This document shows, piece after piece, positions 34,329 to 47,241 of a stretch of 64,000 nucleotides of DNA; position 1 is the stretch's first letter, and each line of letters starts with the position of its first letter. Below the pieces are notes generated by a model that saw only the letters and a list, made by a program, of their open reading frames with translations, did not search any database and was not told the DNA's origin. The translations under genes and the position numbers were made by a program. The DNA comes from Atherix ibis (taxonomy: Eukaryota; Arthropoda; Insecta; Diptera; Athericidae), in the NCBI GenBank assembly GCA_958298945.1, contig OY282608.1, forward strand, positions 77,362,806 to 77,426,805. Direction: 5' to 3'.

Positions 34329-36529
34329 GGGTTTATTGGCTTGTTGGCTTGTTGGCATGTTGGTTTGTTGGTTTGTTGGTTTGTTGGTTTGTTGGTTTGT
34401 TGGCTTGTTGGCTTGTTGGCTTGTTGGCTTGTTGGCTTGTTGGCTTGTTGGTTTGTTGGTTTGTTCGTTTGTTGGTTTGTTGGTTTGTTGGTTTGTTGGT
34501 ATGTTGGTTTGTTGGTTTGTTGGTTTGTTGATTTGTTAGTTTGTTGGTATGTTGGTTTATTTGTTTGTTGGTTTGTTGGCTTGTTGGTTTGTTGGCTTGT
34601 TGGTTTTTTGGTTTGTTGGTTTATTTGTTTGTTGGTTTGTTGGTTTGTTGGTTTGTTCGTTTGTTGGTTTATTGGTTTGTTGGTTTGTTGGTTTGTTGGT
34701 TTGTTGGTTTGTTGGTTTGTTGGCTTGTTGGTTTGTTGACTTGCTGGTTTTTTGGTTTGTTGGTTTGTTTGTTTGTTGGTTTGTTAGTTTGTTGGCTTGT
34801 TGGTTTGTTGGTTTGTTGGCTTTTTGGTTTGTTGGTTTGTTGGTTTGTTGGTTTGGTGGTTTGTTGGTTTGATGGTTTATTGGTTTCTTGGTTTTTTGGT
34901 TTGTTGGCTTGTTGGTTTGTTGGCTTGTTGGTTTGTTGGTTTGTGGGTTTGTTGGTTTGTTGGTTTGTTGGTTTGTTGGTTTGTTAGTTTGTTGGTTTGT
35001 TCGTTTATTTGTTTGTTGGTTTGTTGGCTTGTTTGTTTGTTGGTTTGTTGGTTTGTTGGTTTATTTGTTGGTTGGTTTGTTGGCTTGTTGGTTTGTCGGC
35101 TTGTTGGTTTGTTGGTTAATTTGTTTGTTGGTTTGTTGGTTTGTTTGTTTGATGGTTTCTTGGTTTTTTGGTTTGTTGGCTTGTTGGTTTGTTGGCTTGT
35201 TGGTTTGTTGGTTTGTGGGTTTGTTGGTTTGTTGGTTTGTTGGTTTGTTGGTTTGTTAGTTTGTTGGTTTGTTCGTTTATTTGTTTGTTGGTTTGTTGGT
35301 TTGTTGGTTTGTTGGTTTGTTGGTTTGTTGGTTTTTGGTTTGTTGGTTTGTTGGTTTGTTGGATTGTTGCTTGGTGGGCTGTTGGTTTGTTGGCTTGTTG
35401 GCTTGTTCGTTTGTTGGCTTGTTGGTTTGTTGTCTTGTTTGTTTGTTGGTTTGTTGGTTTGTTGGTTTGTTGGTCTTCTGGTTTGTTGGTTTGTTGGTTT
35501 GTTGGTTTGTTGGTTTGCTGGTTTGCTGGTTTGTTGGTTTGTTGGTTTGTTGGTTTGTTGGTTTGTTCGTTTGTTCGTTTGTTGGTTTGTGGGTTTTGTT
35601 CGTTTGTTGGTTTGCTGGTTTGTTGGTTTGTTGGTTTGTTAGTTTGTTGGTTTGTTGGTTTGTTGGTTTGTTGGTTTCTTCGTTTGTTGGTTTGTTGGTT
35701 TGTTGGTTTGTTGGTTTGTTGGTTTGTTGGCTTGTTGGCTTGTTGGTTTGTTGGTTTGTTCGTTTGTTGGTTTGTTGGTTTGTTGGTTTGTTGGTTTGTT
35801 GGTTTGTTGGTTTGTTGGTTTGTTGGTTTGTTGGTTTGTTGGCTTGTTGGTTTGTTGACTTGCTGGTTTTTTGGTTTGTTGGTTTGTTTGTTTGTTGGTT
35901 TGTTAGTTTGTTGGCTTGTTGGTTTGTTGGTTTGTTGGCTTTTTGGTTTGTTGGTTTGTTAATTTGTTGGTTTGGTGGTTTGTTGGTTTGTTGGTTTGTT
36001 GGTTTGTTGGTTTGTTGGTTTGTTAGTTTGTTGGTTTGTTCGTTTGTTTGTTTGTTGGTTTGCTGGCTTGTTGGTTTGTTGGTTTGTTGGTTTGTTGGTT
36101 TGTTGGTTTATTTGTTTGTTGGTTTGTTGGCTTGTTGGCTTGTTGGCTTGTTGGTTTGTTGGGTTGTTGGTTTGTTCGTTAATTTGTTTGTTGGTTTTTT
36201 GGTTTGTTTGTTTGATGGGTTGTTCGTTTGTTGGCTGGTTGGTTTGTTGGTTTGTTGGTTTGTTGGTCCGTTGGTTTGTTGGTTTGTTGGTTTGTTGGTT
36301 TGTTGGTTTGTTGGTTTGTTGGTTTGTTGGTTTTTTGGTTTGTTGGTTTGTTGGTTTGTTGGTTTGTTGGTTTGTTAGTTTGTTTATTTGTTCGTTTGTT
36401 GGTTTTTTGGTTTGTTGGTTTGTTGGTTTGTTGGTTTGTTGGTTTGTTGGTTTGTTGGTTTGTTGGCTTGTTGGCTTAATCGTTTGTTGGCTTGTTGGTT
36501 TGTTGGCTTGTTGGTTTGTTGGTTTGTTG

Positions 36530-38018
36530 GTTTGTTGGCTTATTGGTTTGTTGGTTCGTTCGTTTGTTGGTTTGTTGGTTTGTTGGTTTGTTCGTTTGGT
36601 GGTTTGTTGGTTTGTTGGTTTGTTGATCTTTTGGTTTGTTGATTTGTTGGTTTGCTGGTTTGCTGGTTTGTTGGTTTGTTGGTTTGTTGGTTTGTTCGTT
36701 TGTTGGTTTGTTGGTTTTGTTCGTTTGTTGGTTTGCTGGTTTGTTGGTTTGTTGGTTTGTTAGTCTGTTGGTTTGTTGGTTTGTTGGTTTGTTGGTTTCT
36801 TCGTTTGTTGGTTTGTTGGTTTATTGGTTTGTTGGTTTGTTGGTTTTGTTGGCTTGTTGGCTTGTTGGTTTGTTGGTTTGTTCGTTTGTTCGTTTGTTGG
36901 TTTGTTGGTTTGTTGGTTTGTTGGTTTATTTGTTTGTTGGTTTGTTGGCTTGTTGGTTTGTTGGCTTGTTGGTTTGTTGGTTTGTTGGTTTGTTTGTTTG
37001 TTGGCTTGTTCGTTTGTTGGCTTGTTGGTTTGTTGGTTTGTTGGTTTGTTGGTTTTTTGGTTTGTTGGTTTATTGGTTTGTTGGTTTGCTAGTTTGTTTG
37101 TTTGTTGGTTTTTTTGTTTGTTGGTTTGTTGGTTTCTTCGTTTGCTGGTTTGTTGGTTTGCTCGTTTGTTGGTTTGTTGGTTTATTTGTTTGTTTGTTTG
37201 TTGGTCTGTTTGTTTGTTTGTTTGTTGGCTTGTTGGTTTGTTGGCTTGTTGGCTTGTTGGTTTGTTGGTTTGTTGGTTTGTTGGTTTGTTCGTTTGTTCA
37301 TTTTTTGGCTTGTTGGTTTGTTGGCTTGTTGGGTTGTTGGTTTGTTGGTTTGTTGGTTTGTTGGTTTGTTGGTTTGTTGGTTTGTTGGTTTGTTCGTTAT
37401 TGGCTTTTTGGTTTGTTGGCTTGGTGGCTTGTTGGTTTGTTGGCTTGTTTGTTTGTTGGTTTGTTGGTTTGTTGGTTTGTTGGTTTGTTGGTTTGTTGGT
37501 TTGTTAGTTTGTTGGTTTGTTGGTTTGTTGGTTTGTTGGTTTGTTGGTTTGTTGGTTTGTTGGTTTCTTGGTTTGTTGGTGTGTTGGTTTCTTGGTTTGT
37601 TCGTTTGTTTGTTTGTTGGTTTATTTGTTTGTTGGTTTGTTGGTTTGTTCGTTTTTTCGTTTGTTGGCTTGTTGGTTTGTTGGCTTGTTGGCCTGGTGGG
37701 TTGTTGGTTTGTTGGTTCGTTAGTTTGTTGATTTGTTGGTTTGCTGGTTTGTTGGTTTGTTGGTTAGTTTGTTTGTTGGTTTGTTGGTTTGTTCGTTTGT
37801 TGGTTCGTTGGTTTATTTATTTGTTGGTTTGTTGGTTTGTTGGTTTGTTGGTTTGTTCGTTTGTTCGTTTGTTGGCTTGTTTGTTTGTTGGTTTGTTGAT
37901 TTTTTGGTTTGTTGGTTTGTTGGTTTTTTGGTTTGTTGGCTTGTTGGTTTGTTAGTTTGTTGGTTTGTTGGTTTGTTCGTTTGTTCGTTTGTTGGCTTGT
38001 TGGTTTGTTGGCTTGTTG
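36530..38018. repeat. 4,419-bp spaced repeat, copy 1
   Basis: Matches 40,949-42,437 at a constant +4,419. This holds for GATCTTTTGG (36,625/41,044), TTTTGTTCG, GCTAG (37,089/41,508), CGTTATTGGC (37,395/41,814) and the GGCCTGGTGGG site near 37,691/42,110. Divergence starts near 38,018. Few single-base differences and no net indel were seen. Confidence 0.88.
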
Positions 38019-40948
38019 GCTTGGTGGGTTGTTGGTTTGTTGGTTTGTTGGCTTGTTGGTTTGTTGGTTTGTTCGTTTGTTGGTTTGTTGGTTTGTTGGT
38101 TTGTTGGTTTTTTGATTTGTTGGTTTCTTGGATTGTTAGTTTGTTGGTTTGTTGGTTTGTTTGTTTGTTAGTTTGTTCGTTTGTTGGTTTTTTGGTTTGT
38201 TGGCTTGTTGGTTTGTTCGTTTGTTGGTTTGTTGGTTTATTTGTTTGTTGGTTTGTTGGTTTGTTGGTTTGTTCGTTTGTTGGTTTGTTGGTTTGTTGGT
38301 TTGTTCGTTTGTTCATTTTTTGGCTTGTTGGTTTGTTGGCTTGTTGGCTTGTTGGTTTGTTCGTTTGTTGGTTTGTTGGTTTGTTGGTTTTTTCGTTTGT
38401 TCATTTTTTGGCTTGTTGGTTTGTTGGCTTGTTGGCTTGTTGGTTTGTTGGTTTGTTGGTTTTTTGGTTTGTTGGCTTGTTGGTTTGTTCGTTTGTTGGT
38501 TTGTTGGTTTATTTGTTTGTTGGTTTGTTTGTTGGTTTGTTGGTTTGTTGGCTTGTTGGTTTGTTGGTTTGTTCGTTTGTTGGTTTGTTGGTTTGTTGGT
38601 TTGTTGGTTTGTTCGTTTGTTGGTTTGTTGGTTTGTTGGTTTGTTGGTTTTTTGATTTAATGGTTACTTGGATTGTTGGTTTGTTGGTTGGTTGGTTTGC
38701 TGGTTTGTTGGTTTGTTGGTTTTTTGGTTTGTTGGCTTGTTGGTTTGTTAGATTGTTGGTTTGTCGGTTTGTTCGTTTGTTCGTTTTTTGGTTTGCTGGT
38801 TTGTTGGTTTGTTCGTTTGTTGGTTTGTTGGTTTATTTGTTTGTTGGTTTGTTGGTTTGTTGGTTTGTTGGTTTGTTGGTTTGTTGGTTTGTTGGTTTGT
38901 TGGTTTGTTGGTTTGTTTGTTTGTTCGTTTGTTGGCTTGTTGGTTTGTTGGCTTGTTGGCTTGTTGGTTTGTTCGTTTGTTGGTTTGTTGATTTGTTGGT
39001 TTGTTGGTTTGTTCGTTTGTTGGTTTGTTCGTTTGTTGGCTTGTTGGTTTGTTGGCTTGTTGGTTATTTGGTTTGTTGGTTTATTTGTTTGTTGGTTTGT
39101 TTGTTTGTTGGCTTGTTGGTTATGTGGTTTATTGGTTTATTTGTTTGTTGGTTTGTTGGTTTGTTGGTTTGTTGGTTTCTTGGTTTATTAGTTTGTTGGT
39201 TTGTTGGTTTGTTTGTTTGTTGGATTGTTCGTTTGTTGGCTTGTTGGTTTATTGGCTTGTTGGCTTGTTGGCATGTTGGTTTGTTGGTTTGTTGGTTTGT
39301 TGGTTTGTTGGTTTGTTGGCTTGTTGGCTTGTTGGCTTGTTGGCTTGTTGGCTTGTTGGCTTGTTGGTTTGTTGGTTTGTTGGTTTGTTGGTTTGTTGGT
39401 TTGTTGGTTTGTTGGTTTGTTGGTTTGTTGGTTTGTTGGTTTGTTGATTTGTTGGTTTGTTGGTTTGTTGGTTTATTTGTTTGTTTGTTTGTTGGCTTGT
39501 TGGTTTGTTGGCTTGTTGGTTTGTTGGTTTGTTGGTTTATTTGTTTGTTGGTTTGTTGGTTTGTTGGTTTGTTTGTTGGCTTGTTGGTTTGTTGGCTTGT
39601 TGGCTTGTTGGTTTGTTGGTTTGTTGGTTTGTTGGTTTGTTCGTTTGTTCATTTTTTGGCTTGTTTGTTTGTTGGCTTGTTGGCTTGTTGGTTTGTTGGT
39701 TTGTTGGTTTGTTGGTTTGTTGGTTTGTTGGTTTGTTGGTTTGTTGGTTTGTTGGTTTGTTGGTTTGTTCGTTATTGGCTTGTTGGTTTGGTGGCTTGGT
39801 GGCTTGTTGGTTTGTTGGCTTGTTTGTTTGTTGGTTTATTGGATTGTTGGTTTGTTGGTTTGTTGGTTTGTTGGTTTGTTGGTTTGTTGGTTTGTTGGTT
39901 TGTTGGTTTGTTGGTTTGTTGGTTTGTTGGTGTGTTGGTTTCTTGGTTTGTTCGTTTGTTGGTTTGTTGGTTTATTTGTTTGTTGGTTTGTTGGTTTGTT
40001 CGTTTTTTCGTTTGTTGGCTTGTTGGTTTGTTGGCTTGTTGGCTTGGTGGGTTGTTGGTTTGTTTGTTTGTTAGTTTGTTGGTTTGTTGGTTTGCTGGTT
40101 TGTTGGTTTGTTGGTTAGTGTGTTTGTTGGTTTGTTGGTTTGTTCGTTTGTTGGTTCGTTGGTTTATTTATTTGTTGGTTTGTTGGCTTGTTGGTTTGTT
40201 CGTTTGTTCGTTTGTTGGCTTGTTGGTTTGTTGGCTTGTTGGCTTGTTGGTTTGTTAGATTGTTGGTTTGTCGGTTTGTTCGTTTGTTCGTTTTTTGGTT
40301 TGCTGGTTTGTTGGTTTGTTCGTTTGTTGGTTTCTTGGTTTATTTGTTTGTTGGTTTGTTGGTTTGTTGGTTTGTTGGTTTGTTGGTTTGTTGGTTTGTT
40401 GGTTTGTTAGTTTGTTGGTTTGTTTGTTTGTTCGTTTGTTGGCTTGATGGTTTGTTGGCTTGTTGGCTTGTTGGTTTGTTCGTTTGTTGGTTTGTTGGTT
40501 TGTTGGTTTGTTGGTTTGTTCGTTTGTTGGTTTGTTCGTTTGTTGGTTTGTTGGTTTGTTGGCTTGTTGGTTATTTGGTTTGTTGGTTTATTTCTTTGTT
40601 GGTTTGTTGGTTTGTTGGTTTGTTGGTTTGTTGGTTTGTTGGTTTGTTGGTTTGTTCGTTTGTTCGTTTGTTGGTTTGTTGGCTTGTTGGTTTGTTTGTT
40701 TGTTGGTTTGTTGGTTTGTTGGTTTGTTGGTTTGTTGGTTTATTTGTTTGTTGGTTTGTTGGTTTTTGTTGGTTTGTTTGTTTGTTGGTTTGTTGGTTTG
40801 TTGGTTTGTTCGTTTGGTGGTTTGTTGGTTTGTTGGTTGGTTGATCTTTTGGTTTGTTGATTTGTTGGTTTGCTGGTTTGCTGGTTTGTTGGTTTGTTGG
40901 TTTGTTGGTTTGTTCGTTTGTTGGTTTGTTGGTTTTTTTCGTTTGTTG

Positions 40949-42437
40949 GTTTGCTGGCTTATTGGTTTGTTGGTTCGTTCGTTTGTTGGTTTGTTGGTTT
41001 GTTGGTTTGTTCGTTTGGTGGTTTGTTGGTTTGTTGGTTTGTTGATCTTTTGGTTTGTTGATTTGTTGGTTTGCTGGTTTGCTGGTTTGTTGGTTTGTTG
41101 GTTTGTTGGTTTGTTCGTTTGTTGGTTTGTTGGTTTTGTTCGTTTGTTGGTTTGCTGGTTTGTTGGTTTGTTGGTTTGTTAGTCTGTTGGTTTGTTGGTT
41201 TGTTGGTTTGTTGGTTTCTTCGTTTGTTGGTTTGTTGGTTTATTGGTTTGTTGGTTTGTTGGTTTTGTTGGCTTGTTGGCTTGTTGGTTTGTTGGTTTGT
41301 TCGTTTGTTCGTTTGTTGGTTTGTTGGTTTGTTGGTTTGTTGGTTTATTTGTTTGTTGGTTTGTTGGCTTGTTGGTTTGTTGGCTTGTTGGTTTGTTGGT
41401 TTGTTGGTTTGTTTGTTTGTTGGCTTGTTCGTTTGTTGGCTTGTTGGTTTGTTGGTTTGTTGGTTTGTTGGTTTTTTTGTTTGTTGGTTTGTTGGTTTGT
41501 TGGTTTGCTAGTTTGTTCGTTTGTTGGTTTTTTTGTTTGTTGGTTTGTTGGTTTCTTCGTTTGCTGGTTTGTTGGTTTGCTCGTTTGTTGGTTTGTTGGT
41601 TTATTTGTTTGTTTGTTTGTTGGTCTGTTTGTTTGTTTGTTTGTTGGCTTGTTGGTTTGTTGGCTTGTTGGCTTGTTGGTTTGTTGGTTTGTTGGTTTGT
41701 TGGTTTGTTCGTTTGTTCATTTTTTGGCTTGTTGGTTTGTTGGCTTGTTGGCTTGTTGGTTTGTTGGTTTGTTGGTTTGTTGGTTTGTTGGTTTGTTGGT
41801 TTGTTGGTTTGTTCGTTATTGGCTTTTTGGTTTGTTGGCTTGGTGGCTTGTTGGTTTGTTGGCTTGTTTGTTTGTTGGTTTGTTGGTTTGTTGGTTTGTT
41901 GGTTTGTTGGTTTGTTGGTTTGTTAGTTTGTTGGTTTGTTGGTTTGTTGGTTTGTTGGTTTGTTGGTTTGTTGGTTTGTTGGTTTCTTGGTTTGTTGGTG
42001 TGTTGGTTTCTTGGTTTGTTCGTTTGTTTGTTTGTTGGTTTACTTGTTTGTTGGTTTGTTGGTTTGTTCGTTTTTTCGTTTGTTGGCTTGTTGGTTTGTT
42101 GGCTTGTTGGCCTGGTGGGTTGTTGGTTTGTTGGTTCGTTAGTTTGTTGATTTGTTGGTTTGCTGGTTTGTTGGTTTGTTGGTTAGTTTGTTTGTTGGTT
42201 TGTTGGTTTGTTCGTTTGTTGGTTCGTTGGTTTATTTATTTGTTGGTTTGTTGGTTTGTTGGTTTGTTGGTTTGTTCGTTTGTTCGTTTGTTGGCTTGTT
42301 TGTTTGTTGGTTTGTTGATTTTTTGGTTTGTTGGTTTGTTGGTTTTTTGGTTTGTTGGCTTGTTGGTTTGTTAGTTTGTTGGTTTGTTGGTTTGTTCGTT
42401 TGTTCGTTTGTTGGCTTGTTGGTTTGTTGGCTTGTTG
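40949..42437. repeat. 4,419-bp spaced repeat, copy 2
   Basis: Partner of 36,530-38,018. Just upstream, the GATCTTTTGG patch is itself duplicated 201 bp apart (40,843 and 41,044). Only 41,044 has the full 4,419-bp register. Confidence 0.88.
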
Positions 42438-42619
42438 GTTTGTTGGCTTGTTGGTTTATTTGTTTGTTGGTTTGTTGGTTTGTTGGTTTGTTGGTTTGTT
42501 GATTTGTTGGTTTGTTGGTTTGTTGGTTTGTTGGTTTGTTGGTTTGTTCGTTTGTTCGTTTGTTGGTTTGTTGGCTTGTTGGTTTGTTTGTTTGTTGGTT
42601 TGTTGGTTTGTTGGTTTGT

Positions 42620-45600
42620 TGGCTTGTTGGCTTGTTGGTTTGTTGGTTTATTGGTTTGTTGGTTTGTTGGTTTGTTGATTTGTTGGTTTGTTGGTTTGCT
42701 GGTTTGTTGGTTTGTTGGTTTGTTGGTTTGTTGGTTTATTTGTTTGTTGGTTTGTTGGCTTGTTGGTTTGTTGGCTTGTTGGTTTGTTGGTTTGTTGGTT
42801 TATTTGTTTGTTGGTTTGTTGGTTAGTTGGTTTGTTGGTTTGTTCGTTTGTTGGTTTGTTGGTTTGTTGGTTTGTTGATTTGTTGGTTTGTTGGTTTGTT
42901 GGTTTGTTGGTTCGTTGGTTTGTTGGCCGGTTGGCTGGTTGGTTTATTGACTTGTTGGTTTGTTGGTTTGTTGGTTTGCTTGTTTGTTGGTTTGTTCGTT
43001 TGTTGGCTTGTTGGTTTGTTGGTTTGTTGGCTTGTTGGTTTGTTGGTTTGTTGGTTTGTTGCTTTGTTGGCTTGTTGGCTTGTTGGTTTGTTGGTTTGTT
43101 GCTTTGTTGGTTTGTTGGTTTGTTGGTTTGTTGGTTTGTTGGTTTGATCGTTTGTTGGTTTGTTGGTTTGTTGGTTTGTTGGTTTGTGGTTCTTTGGTTT
43201 GTTGGCTTGTTGGTTTGTTTGTTTGTGGGTTTGTTGGTTTGTTGGTTTGTTGGTTTGTTGGTTTGTTCGTTTGTTGGTTTGTTCGTTTGTTGGCTTGTTG
43301 GTTTGTTGGCTTGTTGGTTAGTTGGTTTGTAGGTTTGTTGGTTTGTTCGTTTGTTGGTTTGTTGGTTTTGTTCGTTTGTTGGTTTGCTGGTTTGTTGGTT
43401 TGTTGGTTTGTTAGTCTGTTGGTTTGTTGGTTTGTTGGTTTGTTGGTTTCTTCGTTTGTTGGTTTGTTGGTTTATTGGTTTGTTGGTTTGTTGGTTTTGT
43501 TGGCTTGTTGGCTTGTTGGTTTGTTGGTTTGTTCGTTTGTTCGTTTGTTGGTTTGTTGGTTTATTTGTTTGTTGGTTTGTTGGCTTGTTGGTTTGTTGGC
43601 TTGTTGGTTTGTTGGTTTGTTGGTTTGTTGGTTTGTTGGTTTGTTGGTTTTTTGGTTTGTTGGTTTGTTGGTTTGTTGGTTTGCTAGTTTGTTCGTTTGT
43701 TGGTTTTTTTGTTTGTTGGTTTGTTGGTTTCTTCGTTTGCTGGTTTGTTGGTTTGCTCGTTTGTTGGTTTGTTGGTTTGTTTGTTTGTTTGTTTGTTGGT
43801 CTGATTGTTTGTTTGTTTGTTGGCTTGTTGGTTTGTTGGCTTGTTGGCTTGTTGGTTTGTTGGTTTGTTGGTTTGTTGGTTTGTTCGTTTGTTCATTTTT
43901 TGGCTTGTTGGTTTGTTGGCTTGTTGGCTTGTTGGTTTGTTGGTTTGTTGGTTTGTTGGTTTGTTGGTTTGTTGGTTTGTTGGTTTGTTGGTTTGTTCGT
44001 TATTGGCTTTTTGGTTTGTTGGCTTGGTGGCTTGTTGGTTTGTTGGCTTGTTTGTTTGTTGGTTTATTGGTTTGTTGGTTTGTTGGTTTGTTGGTTTGTT
44101 GGTTTGTTAGTTTGTTGGTTTGTTGGTTTGTTGGTTTGTTGGTTTGTTGGTTTGTTGGTTTGTTGGTTTCTTGGTTTGTTGGTGTGCTGGTTTCTTGGTT
44201 TGTTCGTTTGTTGTTTTGTTGGTTTATTTGTTTATTGGTTTGTTGGTTTGTTCGTTTTTTCGTTTGTTGGCTTGTTGGTTTGTTGGCTTGTTGGCTTGGT
44301 GGGTTGTTGGTTTGTTGGTTCGTTAGTTTGTTGGTTTGTTGGTTTGCTGGTTTGTTGGTTTGTTGGTTAGTTTGTTTGTTGGTTTGTTGGTTTGTTCGTT
44401 TGTTGGTTCGTTGGTTTATTAATTTGTTGGTTTGTTGGTTTGTTGGTTTGTTCGTTTGTTCGTTTGTTGGCTTGTTTGTTTGTTGGTTTGTTGATTTTTT
44501 GGTTTGTTGGTTTGTTGGTTTTTTGGTTTGTTGGCTTGTTGGTTTGTTAGTTTGTTGGTTTGTTGGTTTGTTCGTTTGTTCGTTTGTTGGCTTGTTGGTT
44601 TGTTGGCTTGTTGGCTTGGTGGGTTGTTGGTTTGTTGGTTTGTTGGCTTGTTGGTTTGTTGGTTTGTTCGTTTGTTGGTTTGTTGGTTTGTTGGTTTGTT
44701 GGTTTTTTGATTTGTTGGTTTCTTGGATTGTTAGTTTGTTGGTTTGTTGGTTTGTTTGTTTGTTAGTTTGTTCGTTTGTTGGTTTTTTGGTTTGTTGGCT
44801 TGTTGGTTTGTTCGTTTGTTGGTTTGTTGGTTTATTTGTTTGTTGGTTTGTTGGTTTGTTGGTTTGTTCGTTTGTTGGTTTGTTGGTTTGTTGGTTTGTT
44901 CGTTTGTTCATTTTTTGGCTTGTTGGTTTGTTGGCTTGTTGGCTTGTTGGTTTGTTCGTTTGTTGGTTTGTTGGTTTGTTGGTTTTTTCGTTTGTTCATT
45001 TTTTGGCTTGTTGGTTTGTTGGCTTGTTGGCTTGTTGGTTTGTTGGTTTGTTGGTTTTTTGGTTTGTTGGCTTGTTGGTTTGTTCGTTTGTTGGTTTGTT
45101 GGTTTATTTGTTTGTTGGTTTGTTGGTTTGTTGGTTTGTTGGTTTGTTGGCTTGTTGGTTTGTTGGTTTGTTCGTTTGTTGGTTTGTTGGTTTGTTGGTT
45201 TGTTGGTTTTTTCGTTTGTTGGTTTGTTGGTTTGTTGGTTTGTTGGTTTTTTGATTTAATGGTTACTTGGATTGTTGGTTTGTTGGTTTGTTGGTTGGTT
45301 GGTTGGTTGGTTTGCTGGTTTGTTGGTTTGTTGGTTTTTTGGTTTGTTGGCTTGTTGGTTTGTTAGATTGTTGGTTTGTCGGTTTGTTCGTTTGTTCGTT
45401 TTTTGGTTTGCTGGTTTGTTGGTTTGTTCGTTTGTTGGTTTGTTGGTTTATTTGTTTGTTGGTTTGTTGGTTTGTTGGTTTGTTGGTTTGTTGGTTTGTT
45501 GGTTTGTTGGTTTGTTGGTTTGTTGGTTTGTTTGTTTGTTCGTTTGTTGGCTTGTTGGTTTGTTGGCTTGTTGGCTTGTTGGTTTGTTCGTTTGTTGGTT

Positions 45601-46410
45601 TGTTGATTTGTTGGTTTGTTGGTTTGTTCGTTTGTTGGTTTGTTCGTTTGTTGGCTTGTTGGTTTGTTGGCTTGTTGGTTATTTGGTTTGTTGGTTTATT
45701 TGTTTGTTGGTTTGTTGGTTTGTTGGCTTGTTGGTTATGTGGTTTGTTGGTTTATTTGTTTGTTGGTTTGTTGGTTTGTTGGTTTGTTGGTTTGTTGGTT
45801 TATTAGTTTGTTGGTTTGTTGGTTTGTTTGTTTGTTGGATTGTTCGTTTGTTGGCTTGTTGGTTTATTGGCTTGTTGGCTTGTTGGCATGTTGGTTTGTT
45901 GGTTTGTTGGTTTGTTGGTTTGTTGGTTTGTTGGCTTGTTGGCTTGTTGGCTTGTTGGCTTGTTGGCTTGTTGGCTTGTTGGCTTGTTGGTTTGTTGGTT
46001 TGTTAGTTTGTTGGTTTGTTGGTTTGTTGGTTTGTTGGTTTGTTGGTTTGTTGGTTTGTTGGTTTGTTGATTTGTTGGTTTGTTGGTTTGTTGGTTTATT
46101 TGTTTGTTTGTTTGTTGGCTTGTTGGTTTGTTGGCTTGTTGGTTTGTTGGTTTGTTGGTTTATTTGTTTGTTGGTTTGTTGGTTTGTTGGTTTGTTTGTT
46201 GGCTTGTTGGTTTGTTGGCTTGTTGGCTTGTTGGTTTGTTGGTTTGTTGGTTTGTTGGTTTGTTCGTTTGTTCATTTTTTGGCTTGTTGGTTTGTTGGCT
46301 TGTTGGCTTGTTGGTTTGTTGGTTTGTTGGTTTGTTGGTTTGTTGGTTTGTTGGTTTGTTGGTTTGTTGGTTTGTTGGTTTGTTGGTTTGTTGGTTTGTT
46401 GGTTTGTTGG
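42620..46410. repeat. 4.6-kb tandem repeat, copy 1
   Basis: Matches 47,242-50,870 in order. Spacing runs 4,622 (GGCCGG/GACTTG and GTGGTTCTTTGG, 43,186/47,808), 4,662 (CGTTATTGGC 43,998/48,660), 4,566 (44,504/49,070), 4,502 (TTAGATTG 45,365/49,867), 4,518 (GGCATG 45,887/50,405) and 4,486 (46,265/50,751). Each change is a multiple of 8. The match ends where copy 1 continues into a GGCTTGATGG patch and copy 2 into CGTTATTGGC (50,887). Confidence 0.85.
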
Positions 46411-47241
46411 TTTGTTGGTTTGTTAGTTTGTTGGTTTGTTTGTTTGTTCGTTTGTTGGCTTGATGGTTTGTTGGCTTGTTGGCTTGTTGGTTTGTTCGTT
46501 TGTTGGTTTGTTGGTTTGTTGGTTTGTTGGTTTGTTCGTTTGTTGGTTTGTTCGTTTGTTGGTTTGTTGGTTTGTTGGCTTGTTGGTTATTTGGTTTGTT
46601 GGTTTATTTGTTTGTTGGTTTGTTGGTTTGTTGGTTTGTTGGTTTGTTGGTTTGTTGGTTTGTTGGTTTGTTGGTTTGTTCGTTTGTTGGTTTGTTCGTT
46701 TGTTGGTTTGTTGGTTTGTTGGCTTGTTGGTTATGTGGTTTGTTGGTTTATTTGTTTGTTGGTTTGTTGGTTTGTTGGTTTGTTGGTTTGTTGGTTTATT
46801 AGTTTGTTGGTTTGTTGGTTTGTTTGTTTGTTGGATTGTTCGTTTGTTGGCTTGTTGGTTTATTGGCTTGTTGGCTTGTTGGCATGTTGGTTTGTTGGTT
46901 TGTTGGTTTGTTGGTTTGTTGGTTTGTTGGCTTGTTGGCTTGTTGGCTTGTTGGCTTGTTGGCTTGTTGGCTTGTTGGCTTGTTGGTTTGTTTGTTTGTT
47001 GGTTTGTTGGTTTGTTGGTTTGTTGGTTTGTTGGTTTATTTGTTTGTTGGTTTGTTGGTTTTTGTTGGTTTGTTTGTTTGTTGGTTTGTTGGTTTGTTAG
47101 TTTGTTGGTTTGTTGGTTTGTTTGTTTGTTGGTTTGTTCGTTTGCTGGGTTGTTGGTTTGTTGGCTTGTTGGCTTGTTGGCTTGTTGACATGTTAGTTTG
47201 TTGGTTTGTTGGTTTTTTGGTTTGTTGGCTTGTTGGCTTGT

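Larger units (their letters stand above)
31340..36530. repeat. Higher-order domain D3 (mosaic)
   Basis: Two D1-like patches (31,340-31,850 and 33,826-34,328) flank and interleave with sequence marked by GACTTGCTGG followed by TTTTTTGG, at 32,224, 33,216, 34,738 and 35,857. Other markers are TGCTTGGTGGG (near 32,696; a TGCTTGGTGGGC form near 35,368), GGTTAATTTG (near 32,553, 35,113 and a variant near 36,178) and TTGGTTTTGTTCG. Landmark spacings are irregular (992, 1,522 and 1,119 bp), so D3 looks older or more shuffled than D2 or D5. Confidence 0.65.
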
